Shown here piece after piece: positions 1 through 8,154 of a stretch of DNA of 64,000 bases. Position numbers and translations under genes: made by a program. The stretch is from Chryseobacterium gleum (GTDB lineage Bacteria > Bacteroidota > Bacteroidia > Flavobacteriales > Weeksellaceae), in NCBI RefSeq assembly GCF_900636535.1, contig NZ_LR134289.1:2852001-2916000 (forward strand), written 5' to 3'. The notes below the pieces were generated by a model, which did not search any database, was not told the DNA's origin, and worked only from the letters and a program-made list of their open reading frames with translations. How positions within the stretch are numbered: position 1 is the first letter of the stretch; each line of letters begins with the position of its first letter.

Positions 1-795
1 CTGACCAAAGGCTACGAAGTAACCAATTACGAAAGTAACTACAAAATGGTGGGTGATGAAGCAATGCAGCTTTTTGAGCGTTTTAAAAACCGCTTTGTCA
101 TTGCAGTTTCCGAAGATCGTGTTCCGGGTGCCAAAAAAGTGATCAGCGATATGGATCTGGAGGTTCTCGTATTGGATGATGCCATGCAGCACAGAGCGAT
201 CAAGGCAGGATTCAATATTTTGATGACCGACTTTAATGATCCGTTTTTCAAGGATTACCTTCTTCCAGCCGGAGACCTCAGAGAATCCCGTTCAGGATAC
301 AAAAGAGCCGACATTATTATGGTCAGCAAATGTCCTGATGAACTGACAGAGGAAACAAAAAGGTATTATATCTCAAGAATAAAACCTTCATATGGACAAA
401 AAGTATTCTTTTCTTCCATCGGTTACGACGAAAATGTATATGGAAAAGATAAAATGCTTCCGGATAACAACCTGAATTATTACGATATTTTACTGATCAC
501 CGGAATTGCCAATCCGAAACCGCTTCTGGAGCATCTGGCAAAATTTTCAAAAAGGGTAAAACATTTAAAGTTCAGAGATCATCATAATTTTACGGATGAT
601 GATATAAAAAAAATCCTTGCGGAGTATAAAAAATTAGGAGAATATAAACTGATATTAACCACAGAGAAAGATTACGTACGTCTGAAAACTTTTGACTATC
701 TTAGAGAAATTGTTTACTACTGGCCTATCAATGTATTGATTGATAAGAAAGAAGAATTCAATCAAATCATCTTAGATTATGTTAGAAAAAATTAA
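1..795 (+). CDS. lpxK: Tetraacyldisaccharide 4'-kinase, 3' part (N-terminus outside window)
   Basis: LpxK phosphorylates the 4' position of the lipid A disaccharide precursor at the inner membrane. The frame is open from base 1, so the gene starts upstream; the ATG at 46 is internal. Visible family signatures are VGDE near the left edge, the LDDAMQHR box (family DDGxQH) and PAGDLRES shortly after. About 264 residues are present; full-length homologues have about 330-350, so the missing part should hold the P-loop. Its end overlaps the next gene by 17 bases, suggesting co-transcription. Confidence is high from the motifs. Confidence 0.93.
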   Translation: MTKGYEVTNYESNYKMVGDEAMQLFERFKNRFVIAVSEDRVPGAKKVISDMDLEVLVLDDAMQHRAIKAGFNILMTDFNDPFFKDYLLPAGDLRESRSGYKRADIIMVSKCPDELTEETKRYYISRIKPSYGQKVFFSSIGYDENVYGKDKMLPDNNLNYYDILLITGIANPKPLLEHLAKFSKRVKHLKFRDHHNFTDDDIKKILAEYKKLGEYKLILTTEKDYVRLKTFDYLREIVYYWPINVLIDKKEEFNQIILDYVRKN

Positions 796-1594
796 AGAAA
801 CTGCAGATTTTATCAAAAATATCATCCAGGAAACTCCTGATTTTGCAGTTGTTTTAGGATCGGGACTGGGGAAATTACAAAATGAAGTAGAACCGATCCA
901 CGTTTTAGAGTACAAAGACATTCCTCATTTTCCGCAAACTACAGTAGCCGGCCACACCGGGAAACTAGTTTACGGAAAGCTGGAAGGAAAAAAAGTACTG
1001 ATGATGAGCGGACGTTTCCATTACTATGAAGGACATTCAATGGAAACAGTCACTTTCCCGATAAGAGTTTTTCATCTGCTTGGAATTCAAAATCTTATTC
1101 TTTCGAATGCCTGCGGAGGCGTAAACCCAGACTACAGCGTTGCAGATATCGTTATTCTGAAAGATCACATCAATATGATGCCTGAGCACCCGCTTCGTGG
1201 AAAAAATATTGATGAGCTGGGACCACGTTTTGTGGATATGAGCGAACCTTACAACAAAAAAATGATTGCAACAGCGGAACATGCCGCTGCTGATCAGCAT
1301 ATTAAAATACACCAGGGAGTTTATGTGGCTCTGCAAGGCCCTACTTTTGAAACTCCTGCAGAATATGGAATGATCAAAGCCATTGGCGGAGATATGGTAG
1401 GAATGAGCACTGTTCCTGAAGTTATTGTTGCCAGACATATGGGAATGGACGTGTTCTGTATTTCAGTGATCACAGATCTGGGCGGACCGGATATTGCTTT
1501 CGCCGTTTCCCATGAAGAAGTATTGAATGCCGCCAACAAAGCAATGCCCAATGTAATTGCTGTTGTCAAAGGCCTGATTAAAAATTATCAGTAG
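779..1594 (+). CDS. Purine nucleoside phosphorylase (inosine/guanosine type)
   Basis: It cleaves purine nucleosides with phosphate to the free base and ribose-1-phosphate in purine salvage. The 271-residue length fits the trimeric PNP family. Visible motifs are the phosphate-binding GSGLG near residue 28, VAGHTGKLVYG near 60, SNACGG near 110, and the base-binding stretch with GPTFETPAEY, DMVGMSTVPE and SVITDLGG. The start lies inside lpxK (17-base overlap), so the two genes probably share an mRNA. The gene could be named punA or deoD-like; I leave the symbol blank. Confidence 0.93.
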   Translation: MLEKIKETADFIKNIIQETPDFAVVLGSGLGKLQNEVEPIHVLEYKDIPHFPQTTVAGHTGKLVYGKLEGKKVLMMSGRFHYYEGHSMETVTFPIRVFHLLGIQNLILSNACGGVNPDYSVADIVILKDHINMMPEHPLRGKNIDELGPRFVDMSEPYNKKMIATAEHAAADQHIKIHQGVYVALQGPTFETPAEYGMIKAIGGDMVGMSTVPEVIVARHMGMDVFCISVITDLGGPDIAFAVSHEEVLNAANKAMPNVIAVVKGLIKNYQ

Positions 1595-1624
1595 AAATAA
1601 CCCCATAGTACAACTGAAGACGTA

Positions 1625-1649
1625 ACATTCTTCTCCTTTGAAGGGGTGG
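1625..1649 (+). repeat. Dispersed intergenic repeat, copy A
   Basis: The 163-base gap after the phosphorylase gene contains ACATTC-TTCTCCTTTGAAGGGGTGG. A close relative lies in reverse orientation at 6029-6052. The core CTCC..GG(A/G)G can pair with itself. Both copies lie downstream of genes, as REP-like elements do. No coding potential is seen in this gap. Confidence 0.45.
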
Positions 1650-1744
1650 TTTCCAGACATCCTCTTTCCTTCCCATAGAGTCCATCAATATTATAAATTT
1701 TTACTAATTCCAAAGAAATCAATCTCAGATTGCTATCCATTGTT

Positions 1745-1752
1745 TAGATTTG
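1745..1752 (+). promoter_or_regulatory. -7 element TAGATTTG ahead of the thioredoxin gene
   Basis: It matches the Bacteroidota TAnnTTTG -7 consensus exactly and lies only five bases before the ATG at 1758, so transcription should start at or next to the start codon. No well-spaced TTTG -33 element is visible. Confidence 0.5.
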
Positions 1753-1757
1753 TATAA

Positions 1758-2288
1758 ATGAAATTGTACGAGATGAAAAAGTTGATATTAATTTTTATGA
1801 TGGGAATTTTTGGGATAAGTTATTCACAAAAAGTCCCTGCTGTCCTTAAAACAGGATTTTCAAAAGAAGCCTTACAGCAAAAACTGGAAGATGAAGATGG
1901 AAAAAGTGTGACCATACAGCAGATTCTTGATCAGCATAAAGGAAAAGTTTTAGTTATTGATTTCTGGGCAGGATGGTGCAGAGACTGTTTAAACGCACTT
2001 CCAAAAGCTAAGGAACTGGAAGAAAAAAACAAGAATATCGATTTTGTATTTCTGTCATTAGACCGTTCAAAAGAAGGGTTTGAAAAAAGTCTTGAAAGAT
2101 TTGATATGAAACACAAAGAAAACTATTGGTTTTCCACAGGCTGGAAAAATGATTTTAATAATTATGTAGATCTTAACTGGATCCCAAGATATATAGTCAT
2201 CGATCAGAAATCCTCGATTGCAAAATATTACGCAATATCACCTGAAGATCCTGAGATTCAACAAACCATCGACCAACTTTTAAAATAG
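1758..2288 (+). CDS. TlpA-like thioredoxin-fold thiol:disulfide protein, exported
   Basis: This is a 176-residue predicted periplasmic redox protein. A signal peptide is clear from the second methionine (MKKLILIFMMGIFGISYSQ), so ATG 1773 is a plausible start; ATG 1758 adds five residues and lies right after the -7 element. The thioredoxin active site is WAGWCRDC, with CxxC = C-R-D-C, and the cis-proline region is WIPRYIV. Substrate is unknown; relatives reduce exported thiols or support cytochrome maturation. A hairpin terminator follows at 2311-2350. Confidence 0.85.
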   Translation: MKLYEMKKLILIFMMGIFGISYSQKVPAVLKTGFSKEALQQKLEDEDGKSVTIQQILDQHKGKVLVIDFWAGWCRDCLNALPKAKELEEKNKNIDFVFLSLDRSKEGFEKSLERFDMKHKENYWFSTGWKNDFNNYVDLNWIPRYIVIDQKSSIAKYYAISPEDPEIQQTIDQLLK

Positions 2289-2310
2289 TTGCCATTAACT
2301 TTAAAACATA

Positions 2311-2350
2311 AAAACTCATTGGAAATGATCTGCTTTCAATGAGTTTTAAC
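2311..2350 (+). terminator. Hairpin terminator after the thioredoxin gene
   Basis: AAAACTCATTG pairs with CAATGAGTTTT around a loop that can extend the stem with GAAA/TTTC. It is T-rich downstream. Confidence 0.65.
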
Positions 2351-2369
2351 ATTTTATTTATATAACACC

Positions 2370-2825
2370 ATGATCACAAGAGAAGCTACAGAACAGGATT
2401 TAAAAACTCTTTTAGAATTTGAACAGGGCATTGTGACTGCTGAAAGACCATTCAACAGTACCCTTATTGAAGGAGAGATTCATTATTATGATTTAAAACA
2501 TCTGATACAGTCTCCGGATGCGACAGTAATTGTTGCAGAAGAAAATAATGAGATTATTGCATCAGGATATGCCCTGATTAAAAAAGCAGAGAAAGATTAC
2601 TATCAGTTTAAAGAATATGCCTATTTAGGTTTTATGTACGTCAGGCCTGAACATCGTGGAAAAGGAATCAATAAAGTGATTACCGATGAACTTATTTCAT
2701 GGTCGAAATCCAGAGGAATGAATGAAGTAAGACTGGATGTATATGCTCAGAATGAATCTGCTGTAAAAGCTTATGAAAAAGCAGGTTTTGAGCCGCATCT
2801 GCTCACCATGAGACTGAAGGAGTAA
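2370..2825 (+). CDS. GNAT family N-acetyltransferase
   Basis: A 151-residue acetyl-CoA-dependent acyltransferase of one GNAT domain. The acetyl-CoA loop is visible as VRPEHRGKGINK (family R/Q-x-x-G-x-G/A), followed by the C-terminal ...NESAVKAYEKAGFEPH typical of the fold. The substrate cannot be told from sequence. It has its own position between the thioredoxin terminator and dinB. Confidence 0.85.
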   Translation: MITREATEQDLKTLLEFEQGIVTAERPFNSTLIEGEIHYYDLKHLIQSPDATVIVAEENNEIIASGYALIKKAEKDYYQFKEYAYLGFMYVRPEHRGKGINKVITDELISWSKSRGMNEVRLDVYAQNESAVKAYEKAGFEPHLLTMRLKE

Positions 2826-2831
2826 AATGCA

Positions 2832-2965
2832 GGAAGCTGGAAGATTGAAGCTGGAAGTAGTTTATGCACTAAGAAGCCTGTGATTTTTTTTATTAATTTT
2901 CAATAAACAGGTCATCAATTTCTATATTGTCCTCATTAACTTCCCTCTCCCAGCTTCAGACTTCC
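2832..2965. repeat. GGAAGCTGGAAG-type direct and inverted intergenic repeats
   Basis: GGAAGCTGGAAG at 2832-2843 is nearly repeated at 2848-2858, and the inverted form CCCAGCTTC...ACTTCC stands at 2949-2965. Together they could fold the gap between the acetyltransferase and dinB into one large hairpin. No gene is seen between them. Confidence 0.4.
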
Positions 2966-3001
2966 CTTCTACAAAAAATTTACCGTCAATAAATGAATCC
3001 A

Positions 3002-3009
3002 TATCTTTG
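3002..3009 (+). promoter_or_regulatory. -7 element TATCTTTG directly before dinB
   Basis: A perfect TAnnTTTG element that ends three bases before ATG 3013. The TTG at 3007, which could be misread as a start codon, is part of this promoter. The predicted transcript starts at about the ATG, so the mRNA would be leaderless or nearly so. Confidence 0.6.
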
Positions 3010-3012
3010 TAT

Positions 3013-4110
3013 ATGGATTTTTCTTTGCCTCTTCGTAAAATTATTCACGTGGACATGGATGCATTCTATGCTTCTGTGGAGCAGCATGATAATCCTACAC
3101 TGAAAGGTAAGCCCATCGCTGTAGGTGGACAGCATCGAGGTGTTGTTGCTGCCGCAAGCTATGAAGCCAGAAAATATGGTGTTCGTTCTGCCATGCCCAG
3201 TAAGACTGCCAAAGAAAAATGCCCGCAGCTTATTTTTGTTCCTCCCCGCTTTGCCAGGTATAAAGAAATTTCGAAAAAGATCCGGGAAATTTTCTATGAA
3301 TATACGGATCTGGTAGAACCCTTATCATTGGATGAAGCGTATCTTGATGTCACCGAAAATAAAAAGGGAATGGAGTCTGCCAACCTCATCGCCAAAGAAA
3401 TCCGTCAGAAAATTTTTGAACAGACCGGGCTGACAGCCTCTGCAGGAATTTCGGTCAATAAATTCCTGGCTAAAGTAGCTTCCGATATCAATAAACCCAA
3501 TGGCCAGAAAACAATCCACCCGGATAAGATGGAAGAATTCCTGGAAGAATTGCCTGTAGAAAAATTTTATGGTGTAGGAAAGGTTACGGCTAACAAAATG
3601 TTTAGTTTAGGAATTTATAAAGGAAAAGATTTAAAAAAGAAATCTCTTGAAGATCTGATAAGAATTTTTGGAAAGTCCGGCCAGCATTATTATAACGTGG
3701 TGCGCGGTATTCATACTTCTGAGGTAAAACCTCACCGGATTCAGAAAAGTGTAGCGGTGGAAAGAACATTTTTTGAAGATCTTCTGGATGAACAGCAGAT
3801 TAATGAAAAACTGGAAAGTCTGGCACAGGAACTTCATCAGAGATTACAGAAAAACAATATTCTCGGAAGGACTTTAACATTAAAAATAAAGTATAAAGAT
3901 TTCTCTCTTTTCACAAGAAGTATCACAAAGGAAGAATATTTTTCTTCTCCTGAACAGTATTTTACTACCGGAAAAAAACTATGGGAACTTCGGCCTTTCG
4001 ATAAGGCGGTCCGCTTATTAGGATTATCTCTTTCTCATCTGAACACAGAAGAAAAAAAGCAGGTTTCTGTTCAACTAAAAATCCCGTTTGAAGAATTTGA
4101 AAGTGACTAG
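3013..4110 (+). CDS. dinB: DNA polymerase IV (Y-family translesion polymerase)
   Basis: An error-prone polymerase that bypasses lesions. The 365-residue length is normal for the family. Catalytic motifs: HVDMDAFYASVE near the N-terminus (first carboxylate), the steric-gate region inside it, YEARKYGV, and SLDEAYLD with the D-E catalytic pair. The helix-hairpin-helix thumb (FYGVGKVTANKMFSLGI) and little-finger domain follow. I chose ATG 3013 over the upstream TTG because the latter lies inside the -7 promoter element. No LexA box is recognised. Confidence 0.95.
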   Translation: MDFSLPLRKIIHVDMDAFYASVEQHDNPTLKGKPIAVGGQHRGVVAAASYEARKYGVRSAMPSKTAKEKCPQLIFVPPRFARYKEISKKIREIFYEYTDLVEPLSLDEAYLDVTENKKGMESANLIAKEIRQKIFEQTGLTASAGISVNKFLAKVASDINKPNGQKTIHPDKMEEFLEELPVEKFYGVGKVTANKMFSLGIYKGKDLKKKSLEDLIRIFGKSGQHYYNVVRGIHTSEVKPHRIQKSVAVERTFFEDLLDEQQINEKLESLAQELHQRLQKNNILGRTLTLKIKYKDFSLFTRSITKEEYFSSPEQYFTTGKKLWELRPFDKAVRLLGLSLSHLNTEEKKQVSVQLKIPFEEFESD

Positions 4111-4154
4111 GTCATATTTTTTTACTAAATTGTATCCACCAAATCAGTAAATGT

Positions 4155-5627
4155 ATGAACCCAACCATGATCCAGTTTTTCCACTGGTATTCTGAAGGAG
4201 ACGGAAAGTTATGGAAAGAGGCCGAAAAACAGGCCGGATATTTAGCAAAACTTGGAATAACATCTGCATGGCTTCCTCCAGCTTATAAAGGTACAAACGG
4301 CGGATATTCGATAGGATATGATGCCTACGACCTGTATGATCTAGGAGAGTTTGATCAAAAAGGAACCATTCCCACAAAATACGGCACCAAAAACGATTAT
4401 ATCAAAGCTATTAAAGCCTTAAAAAAACACAATATACAAGTGATTGTAGATATTGTTCTGGGGCATAAAGCAGGCGGTGACGAACTGGAAAAATTCAAAG
4501 TAGTAAAAGTAGACGAAGAAAACAGAGAGAAAGTAATCTCTGATGTCATCGAAATAGAGTCTTATACCAAATTTACCTTTCCCGGAAGAGGAAAAAAATA
4601 TTCTGATTTTGAATGGAATTTTACCTGTTTCAGTGGTGTGGATTACGCCGAAGGTATGGACTCTCATATCTTTAAAATCCAATCTGAATATGGAAATGAC
4701 TGGGAAGAAATGATTGATGATGAAAAAGGAAATTATGATTACCTGATGTATAATGACATCGAGCACCGGAATCCTTTTGTACGGGAAGAACTCAACAATT
4801 GGTCAAAATGGTATTTTGACCAGACAGATTTTGACGGAGTGAGACTGGATGCTTTAAAACATATTTCTTTTGATTTTTACAAAGAATGGCTTACGCTGTT
4901 ACGCTCCAATTCAGGAAAAGATATTTTCGCCGTTGGAGAATACTGGGCTCCGGGATATCTTCATCTTCTCCAGAAATACATTGAGGTGACAGAAGGCTGC
5001 ATGAGTCTTTTCGACAGTTCGTTACAGAATAATTTTCATACAGCTTCCAGAGAAGGGAGTTCTTATGATCTCAGACGGATTTTCGATGAAACTCTTACCC
5101 AGGCAGACCCCATGCATTCTGTGAGTTTGGTAGCCAATCATGATACACAGCCATTACAGGATCTCGAAGCTCCTGTAGAGCCTTGGTTCAAACCTATTGC
5201 TTATGCACTTATTTTATTGAGAAAAGATGGCTATCCATGTGTGTTTTATCCTGATCTCTACGGAGCTCATTATGTGGATAAAGACAGAGAAGGTAATGAC
5301 CAGGAAATATTCATGCCCAAAATAGATGGTATTGAAGAGCTGTTAAAGGCAAGAAAAGATCACGCTTATGGTGATCAGCATGATTATTTTGAGGACGCCA
5401 ACTGTCTCGGGTGGGTTCGTACAGGAGACGATGATCATACAGGCTGTGCCGTAGTCTTAAGTAATAAAGATGCTTATAATAAGCCTATGGAGGTCGGAAC
5501 ACTTTACGCCGGGAAAAAATTTAAAGATTTATTGAAACGATGTAAAGACAAAGTGATCATTGATGAAAATGGCTGGGGCAACTTTCCTGTTCCGGCGGGA
5601 AATGTAAGCGTCTGGATCCCGGAATAA
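4155..5627 (+). CDS. amyA: Cytoplasmic alpha-amylase, GH13
   Basis: It hydrolyses alpha-1,4-glucans. The 490-residue length and lack of a signal peptide match cytoplasmic amylases of the E. coli AmyA type. GH13 conserved regions: VDIVLGHKAGGDE, the nucleophile in GVRLDALKH (D232), the acid/base in VGEYW (E262) and the transition-state Asp in VANHDTQPLQ. It probably degrades stored or imported maltodextrins. It stands alone and shares a two-way terminator (5648-5676) with the small gene that follows on the other strand. Confidence 0.93.
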   Translation: MNPTMIQFFHWYSEGDGKLWKEAEKQAGYLAKLGITSAWLPPAYKGTNGGYSIGYDAYDLYDLGEFDQKGTIPTKYGTKNDYIKAIKALKKHNIQVIVDIVLGHKAGGDELEKFKVVKVDEENREKVISDVIEIESYTKFTFPGRGKKYSDFEWNFTCFSGVDYAEGMDSHIFKIQSEYGNDWEEMIDDEKGNYDYLMYNDIEHRNPFVREELNNWSKWYFDQTDFDGVRLDALKHISFDFYKEWLTLLRSNSGKDIFAVGEYWAPGYLHLLQKYIEVTEGCMSLFDSSLQNNFHTASREGSSYDLRRIFDETLTQADPMHSVSLVANHDTQPLQDLEAPVEPWFKPIAYALILLRKDGYPCVFYPDLYGAHYVDKDREGNDQEIFMPKIDGIEELLKARKDHAYGDQHDYFEDANCLGWVRTGDDDHTGCAVVLSNKDAYNKPMEVGTLYAGKKFKDLLKRCKDKVIIDENGWGNFPVPAGNVSVWIPE

Positions 5628-5647
5628 AATAAACTTCTATACATAAA

Positions 5648-5676
5648 AAGGCATACATGATAATTATGTATGCCTT
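5648..5676. terminator. Bidirectional hairpin terminator
   Basis: AAGGCATACAT pairs perfectly with ATGTATGCCTT around a seven-base loop. It lies between the convergent amylase gene and the small Cys-rich peptide gene and can serve both. Confidence 0.8.
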
Positions 5677-5695
5677 ATATTTTATCAGACTGTAT

Positions 5696-5863
5696 TTAGC
5701 AATAGATATACTGGCAGTACCAGATATCTTTAGCCCATTCACAGCATTGTCCGTCTTCGTTTGAAGTACAGCACACTCTGCCTCTGTTGATATCTCCGGC
5801 TTTTAAGCTCTTCAACTCCTGACGGTTAAGTTTTTTTACTTTGAAATCTTTGTTTGTTTTCAT
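5696..5863 (-). CDS. Small Cys-rich peptide with bacteriocin-like leader
   Basis: A 55-codon gene reading MKTNKDFKVKKLNRQELKSL, then KAGDINRGR and a Cys-rich tail. The first ~23 residues look like the leader of Bacteroidota bacteriocin-like/RiPP precursors (K-x-L-x-R-x-E-L-K-x-L followed by an AG or GG cleavage point). The ~32-residue core has six cysteines at 31, 32, 40, 41, 50 and 55 and many aromatics (WYCQYIYC at the end). No maturation or export gene is next to it; such orphan precursors are common in this group. Start, stop and a private terminator support it as a real gene; its function is unknown. Confidence 0.7.
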   Translation of the reverse strand: MKTNKDFKVKKLNRQELKSLKAGDINRGRVCCTSNEDGQCCEWAKDIWYCQYIYC

Positions 5864-6028
5864 AATTATTATTTTTTTATGGTTTAGTTATTAAATATAC
5901 ATTAAAAACTATAATTATGAATGAAAGTTTTACACTAAAAATATAAATCAATATATAAAATTTATATTATTGAAAACGAGTATTGATACTTCGGTGTACC
6001 ATCACGTCCAAAATTCTTTGAATTTTCG

Positions 6029-6052
6029 CCACCCTCCACAGGAGAGGAATGT
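6029..6052 (-). repeat. Dispersed intergenic repeat, copy B
   Basis: Read on the minus strand it is ACATTC-CTCTCCTGTGGAGGGTGG, closely matching copy A at 1625-1649. It is followed on that strand by a small palindrome, AAAATTC-TTT-GAATTTT (6010-6026). The rest of the 245-base gap 5864-6108 shows no gene. Confidence 0.45.
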
Positions 6053-6108
6053 CTAAGTCTTTAATGAATATCAATTAAGTTGAGAGGTCCTGGTAAGCTG
6101 ATGTGCAG

Positions 6109-7449
6109 TTATATCTTTCGGAGTTCCAGGATTTCCGGTCTTTCTGAGGTATCAGCTATTTTTCCGGTGCGCGCAAATTCTGCCCAGAGCGCTCTCAGTT
6201 TTTTCCCGTTCTCATGAATGCGGCTCCAGGGAATATTTTTCAGCAATTCAGAAGATTTCCAGGCGGCTTCATTGCCAAAAATTAAAGGAAGATCAATGCA
6301 GTGCGGTGCCCCGATATGATTATCTTTCAGTTTTGAATGAATTCTAAACAGGTAAACATTTCCGCCGGCATCTGCCAGATTTTCAGCAAATTGCCTTGCC
6401 GGAGCTCCATAGATAAATTCTGTAGTCTTTTCAACAGTTTTATCCATAATCTTTAGTCCCAATCCTTTTCCGAAATATTTATTTAAAGCTTCTGATGTCT
6501 TGAGATAAAATGCGGTTTCATCATTATTCAATCCAATCAAAACATCATATTTCCGGGCATTTTTTTTCCACATCTCCACCGACTCTTCTTCCTTACACAA
6601 AGGAAAGAATCCATACTGCGTACCAAAAGGCATTGCTGCTTTCAAACCATATTTTATTACTGAAGGAACGAATGTCTTATATTCCTCCATCATTTTTAAA
6701 ACATCGGTTTCATCTTTCAATACTTCAGTTTTTTTCAGAAATTCTGCAGACATTTTCTGTCTTTTATGACGTAAGCCCAGAGGAGCGCTCTGGATAATCA
6801 AACGTTGAAACAGGTTTTCAACGCCTTCCGAAATCATCAAATGGGCGATGGCATCACCTCCGGAAGATTGCCCTAAAAGAGTCATATTATTTTCATCTCC
6901 TCCGAAATCTGCAATATATTTTTTAATCCACTTCAAAGCTTCAATGATATCTAACAGCCCTAGATTGGCAGGTCTTTTTTCATCTCCTCCCAGGAAACCG
7001 AAAAGTCCCAGACGATATGAAACCGTAACAACAATAATATGCTGTTCTTTCACCCATTCAGCAGGATCAGCAGTAGCAAGATCGCCACAGCCTATTTCAT
7101 GGGAACCTCCATGGATCCAAACCACGACAGGAAGTTTTTCATTTTCAGAAATTGTCTCAGGCCGGGTTATGGAAAGGTATTGGGTAGATTCATCGGGTTC
7201 AAAACTTTCAACAGGAGTCGCTCCAATCATTTTTTCAACAAGTGGACTTAAAGCCTGCGGGCAAACCGGAGTTTTTTCCGGAGAAATGATGATTGAAGAT
7301 AAAGAAGCTTCTACAGCAACCGGTTTTTTAAATCTTTCAGAGTGGGCATACCGGATACTTTTAATCCTGATAATTCCTTCTTCTTTTAGTGCTGTAATTT
7401 TCCCGAACCTGGTATTAAAAACAGTAGTGTCTTGCTGATTTGGTGTCAT
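6109..7449 (-). CDS. Type-B carboxylesterase/lipase family protein
   Basis: A 446-residue alpha/beta-hydrolase of the carboxylesterase type. The oxyanion HGG is at 113-115, the nucleophile serine in GQSSGG is at about 195 after the usual NMTLLGQ approach, and a candidate histidine lies in GAPHCIDLPLIFGN. The second half is shorter than in eukaryotic esterases. No signal peptide is seen, so it is probably cytoplasmic. Substrate unknown. The repeat array at 7494-8148 lies directly upstream. Confidence 0.85.
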   Translation of the reverse strand: MTPNQQDTTVFNTRFGKITALKEEGIIRIKSIRYAHSERFKKPVAVEASLSSIIISPEKTPVCPQALSPLVEKMIGATPVESFEPDESTQYLSITRPETISENEKLPVVVWIHGGSHEIGCGDLATADPAEWVKEQHIIVVTVSYRLGLFGFLGGDEKRPANLGLLDIIEALKWIKKYIADFGGDENNMTLLGQSSGGDAIAHLMISEGVENLFQRLIIQSAPLGLRHKRQKMSAEFLKKTEVLKDETDVLKMMEEYKTFVPSVIKYGLKAAMPFGTQYGFFPLCKEEESVEMWKKNARKYDVLIGLNNDETAFYLKTSEALNKYFGKGLGLKIMDKTVEKTTEFIYGAPARQFAENLADAGGNVYLFRIHSKLKDNHIGAPHCIDLPLIFGNEAAWKSSELLKNIPWSRIHENGKKLRALWAEFARTGKIADTSERPEILELRKI

Positions 7450-7493
7450 CTTTAAAACTGTGAAAAACTTTTCTTTTTAAATGTAAGTATTTA

Positions 7494-8148
7494 AACACAA
7501 ATGTCACGAATATGTGCACAAATATTCACTAATAATTATTGTTTCAATTGGTGAAGAGATTAGTGTCATTCGTGTTAAAAATAATTTAAACACGAATGTC
7601 ACAAATAAGCGCACTAATATTCACTAATAAATATTGTGTCTTTCGCGAAAAGATTAGTGTTATTCATGTTAAAAAAATAATCTAAACACGAATGTCACAA
7701 ATAAGTGCACTAATATCCACTAATAACTATTGTGTCTTTCATGAAAAGATTAGTGTAATTCGTGTTAAAAATAATCTAAACACGAATGTCATAAATAAGT
7801 GCACTAATATCCACTAATAATTATTGTGCCTTTCGTGAAAAGATTGGTGTTATTTGTGTTAAAAAAATAATCTAAACACGAATATCACAAATAAGCGCAC
7901 TAATATCCACTAATAATTATTGTGTCTTTCGCGAAAAGATTAGTGTTATTCATGTTAAAAAAATAATCTAAACACGAATGTCATAAATAAGTGCACTAAT
8001 ATCCACTAATAATTATTGTGCCTTTCGTGAAAAGATTGGTGTTATTTGTGTTAAAAAAATAATCTAAACACGAATATCACAAATAAGCGCACTAATATCC
8101 ACTAATAATTATTGTGTTTTTCGTGAAAAGATTAGTGTTATTCGTGTT
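7494..8148. repeat. Seven-copy tandem array of 94-96 bp imperfect palindromes
   Basis: Units begin at 7494, 7589, 7685, 7779, 7875, 7971 and 8067. Each starts with AACACGAATGTCAC or a variant and ends with ATTCGTGTT or a variant, so the unit ends are inverted repeats (AACACGAAT/ATTCGTGTT); inner arms CACTAAT/ATTAGTG also pair. Each unit can thus fold as a long hairpin. Units 4 and 6 look identical, and units 5 and 7 are very close, so a ~192-bp dimer was duplicated. The array fills the gap between the esterase and AraC genes and is non-coding. Confidence 0.85.
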
Positions 8149-8154
8149 AAAAAA

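Noticed and set aside
3007..3012. TTG start of dinB
   Set aside because: It is part of the TATCTTTG promoter element, so it is unlikely to be transcribed; ATG 3013 is used.
7494..8148. CRISPR array
   Set aside because: The units are long palindromes without unique spacers, differences are scattered, and no cas genes are near.
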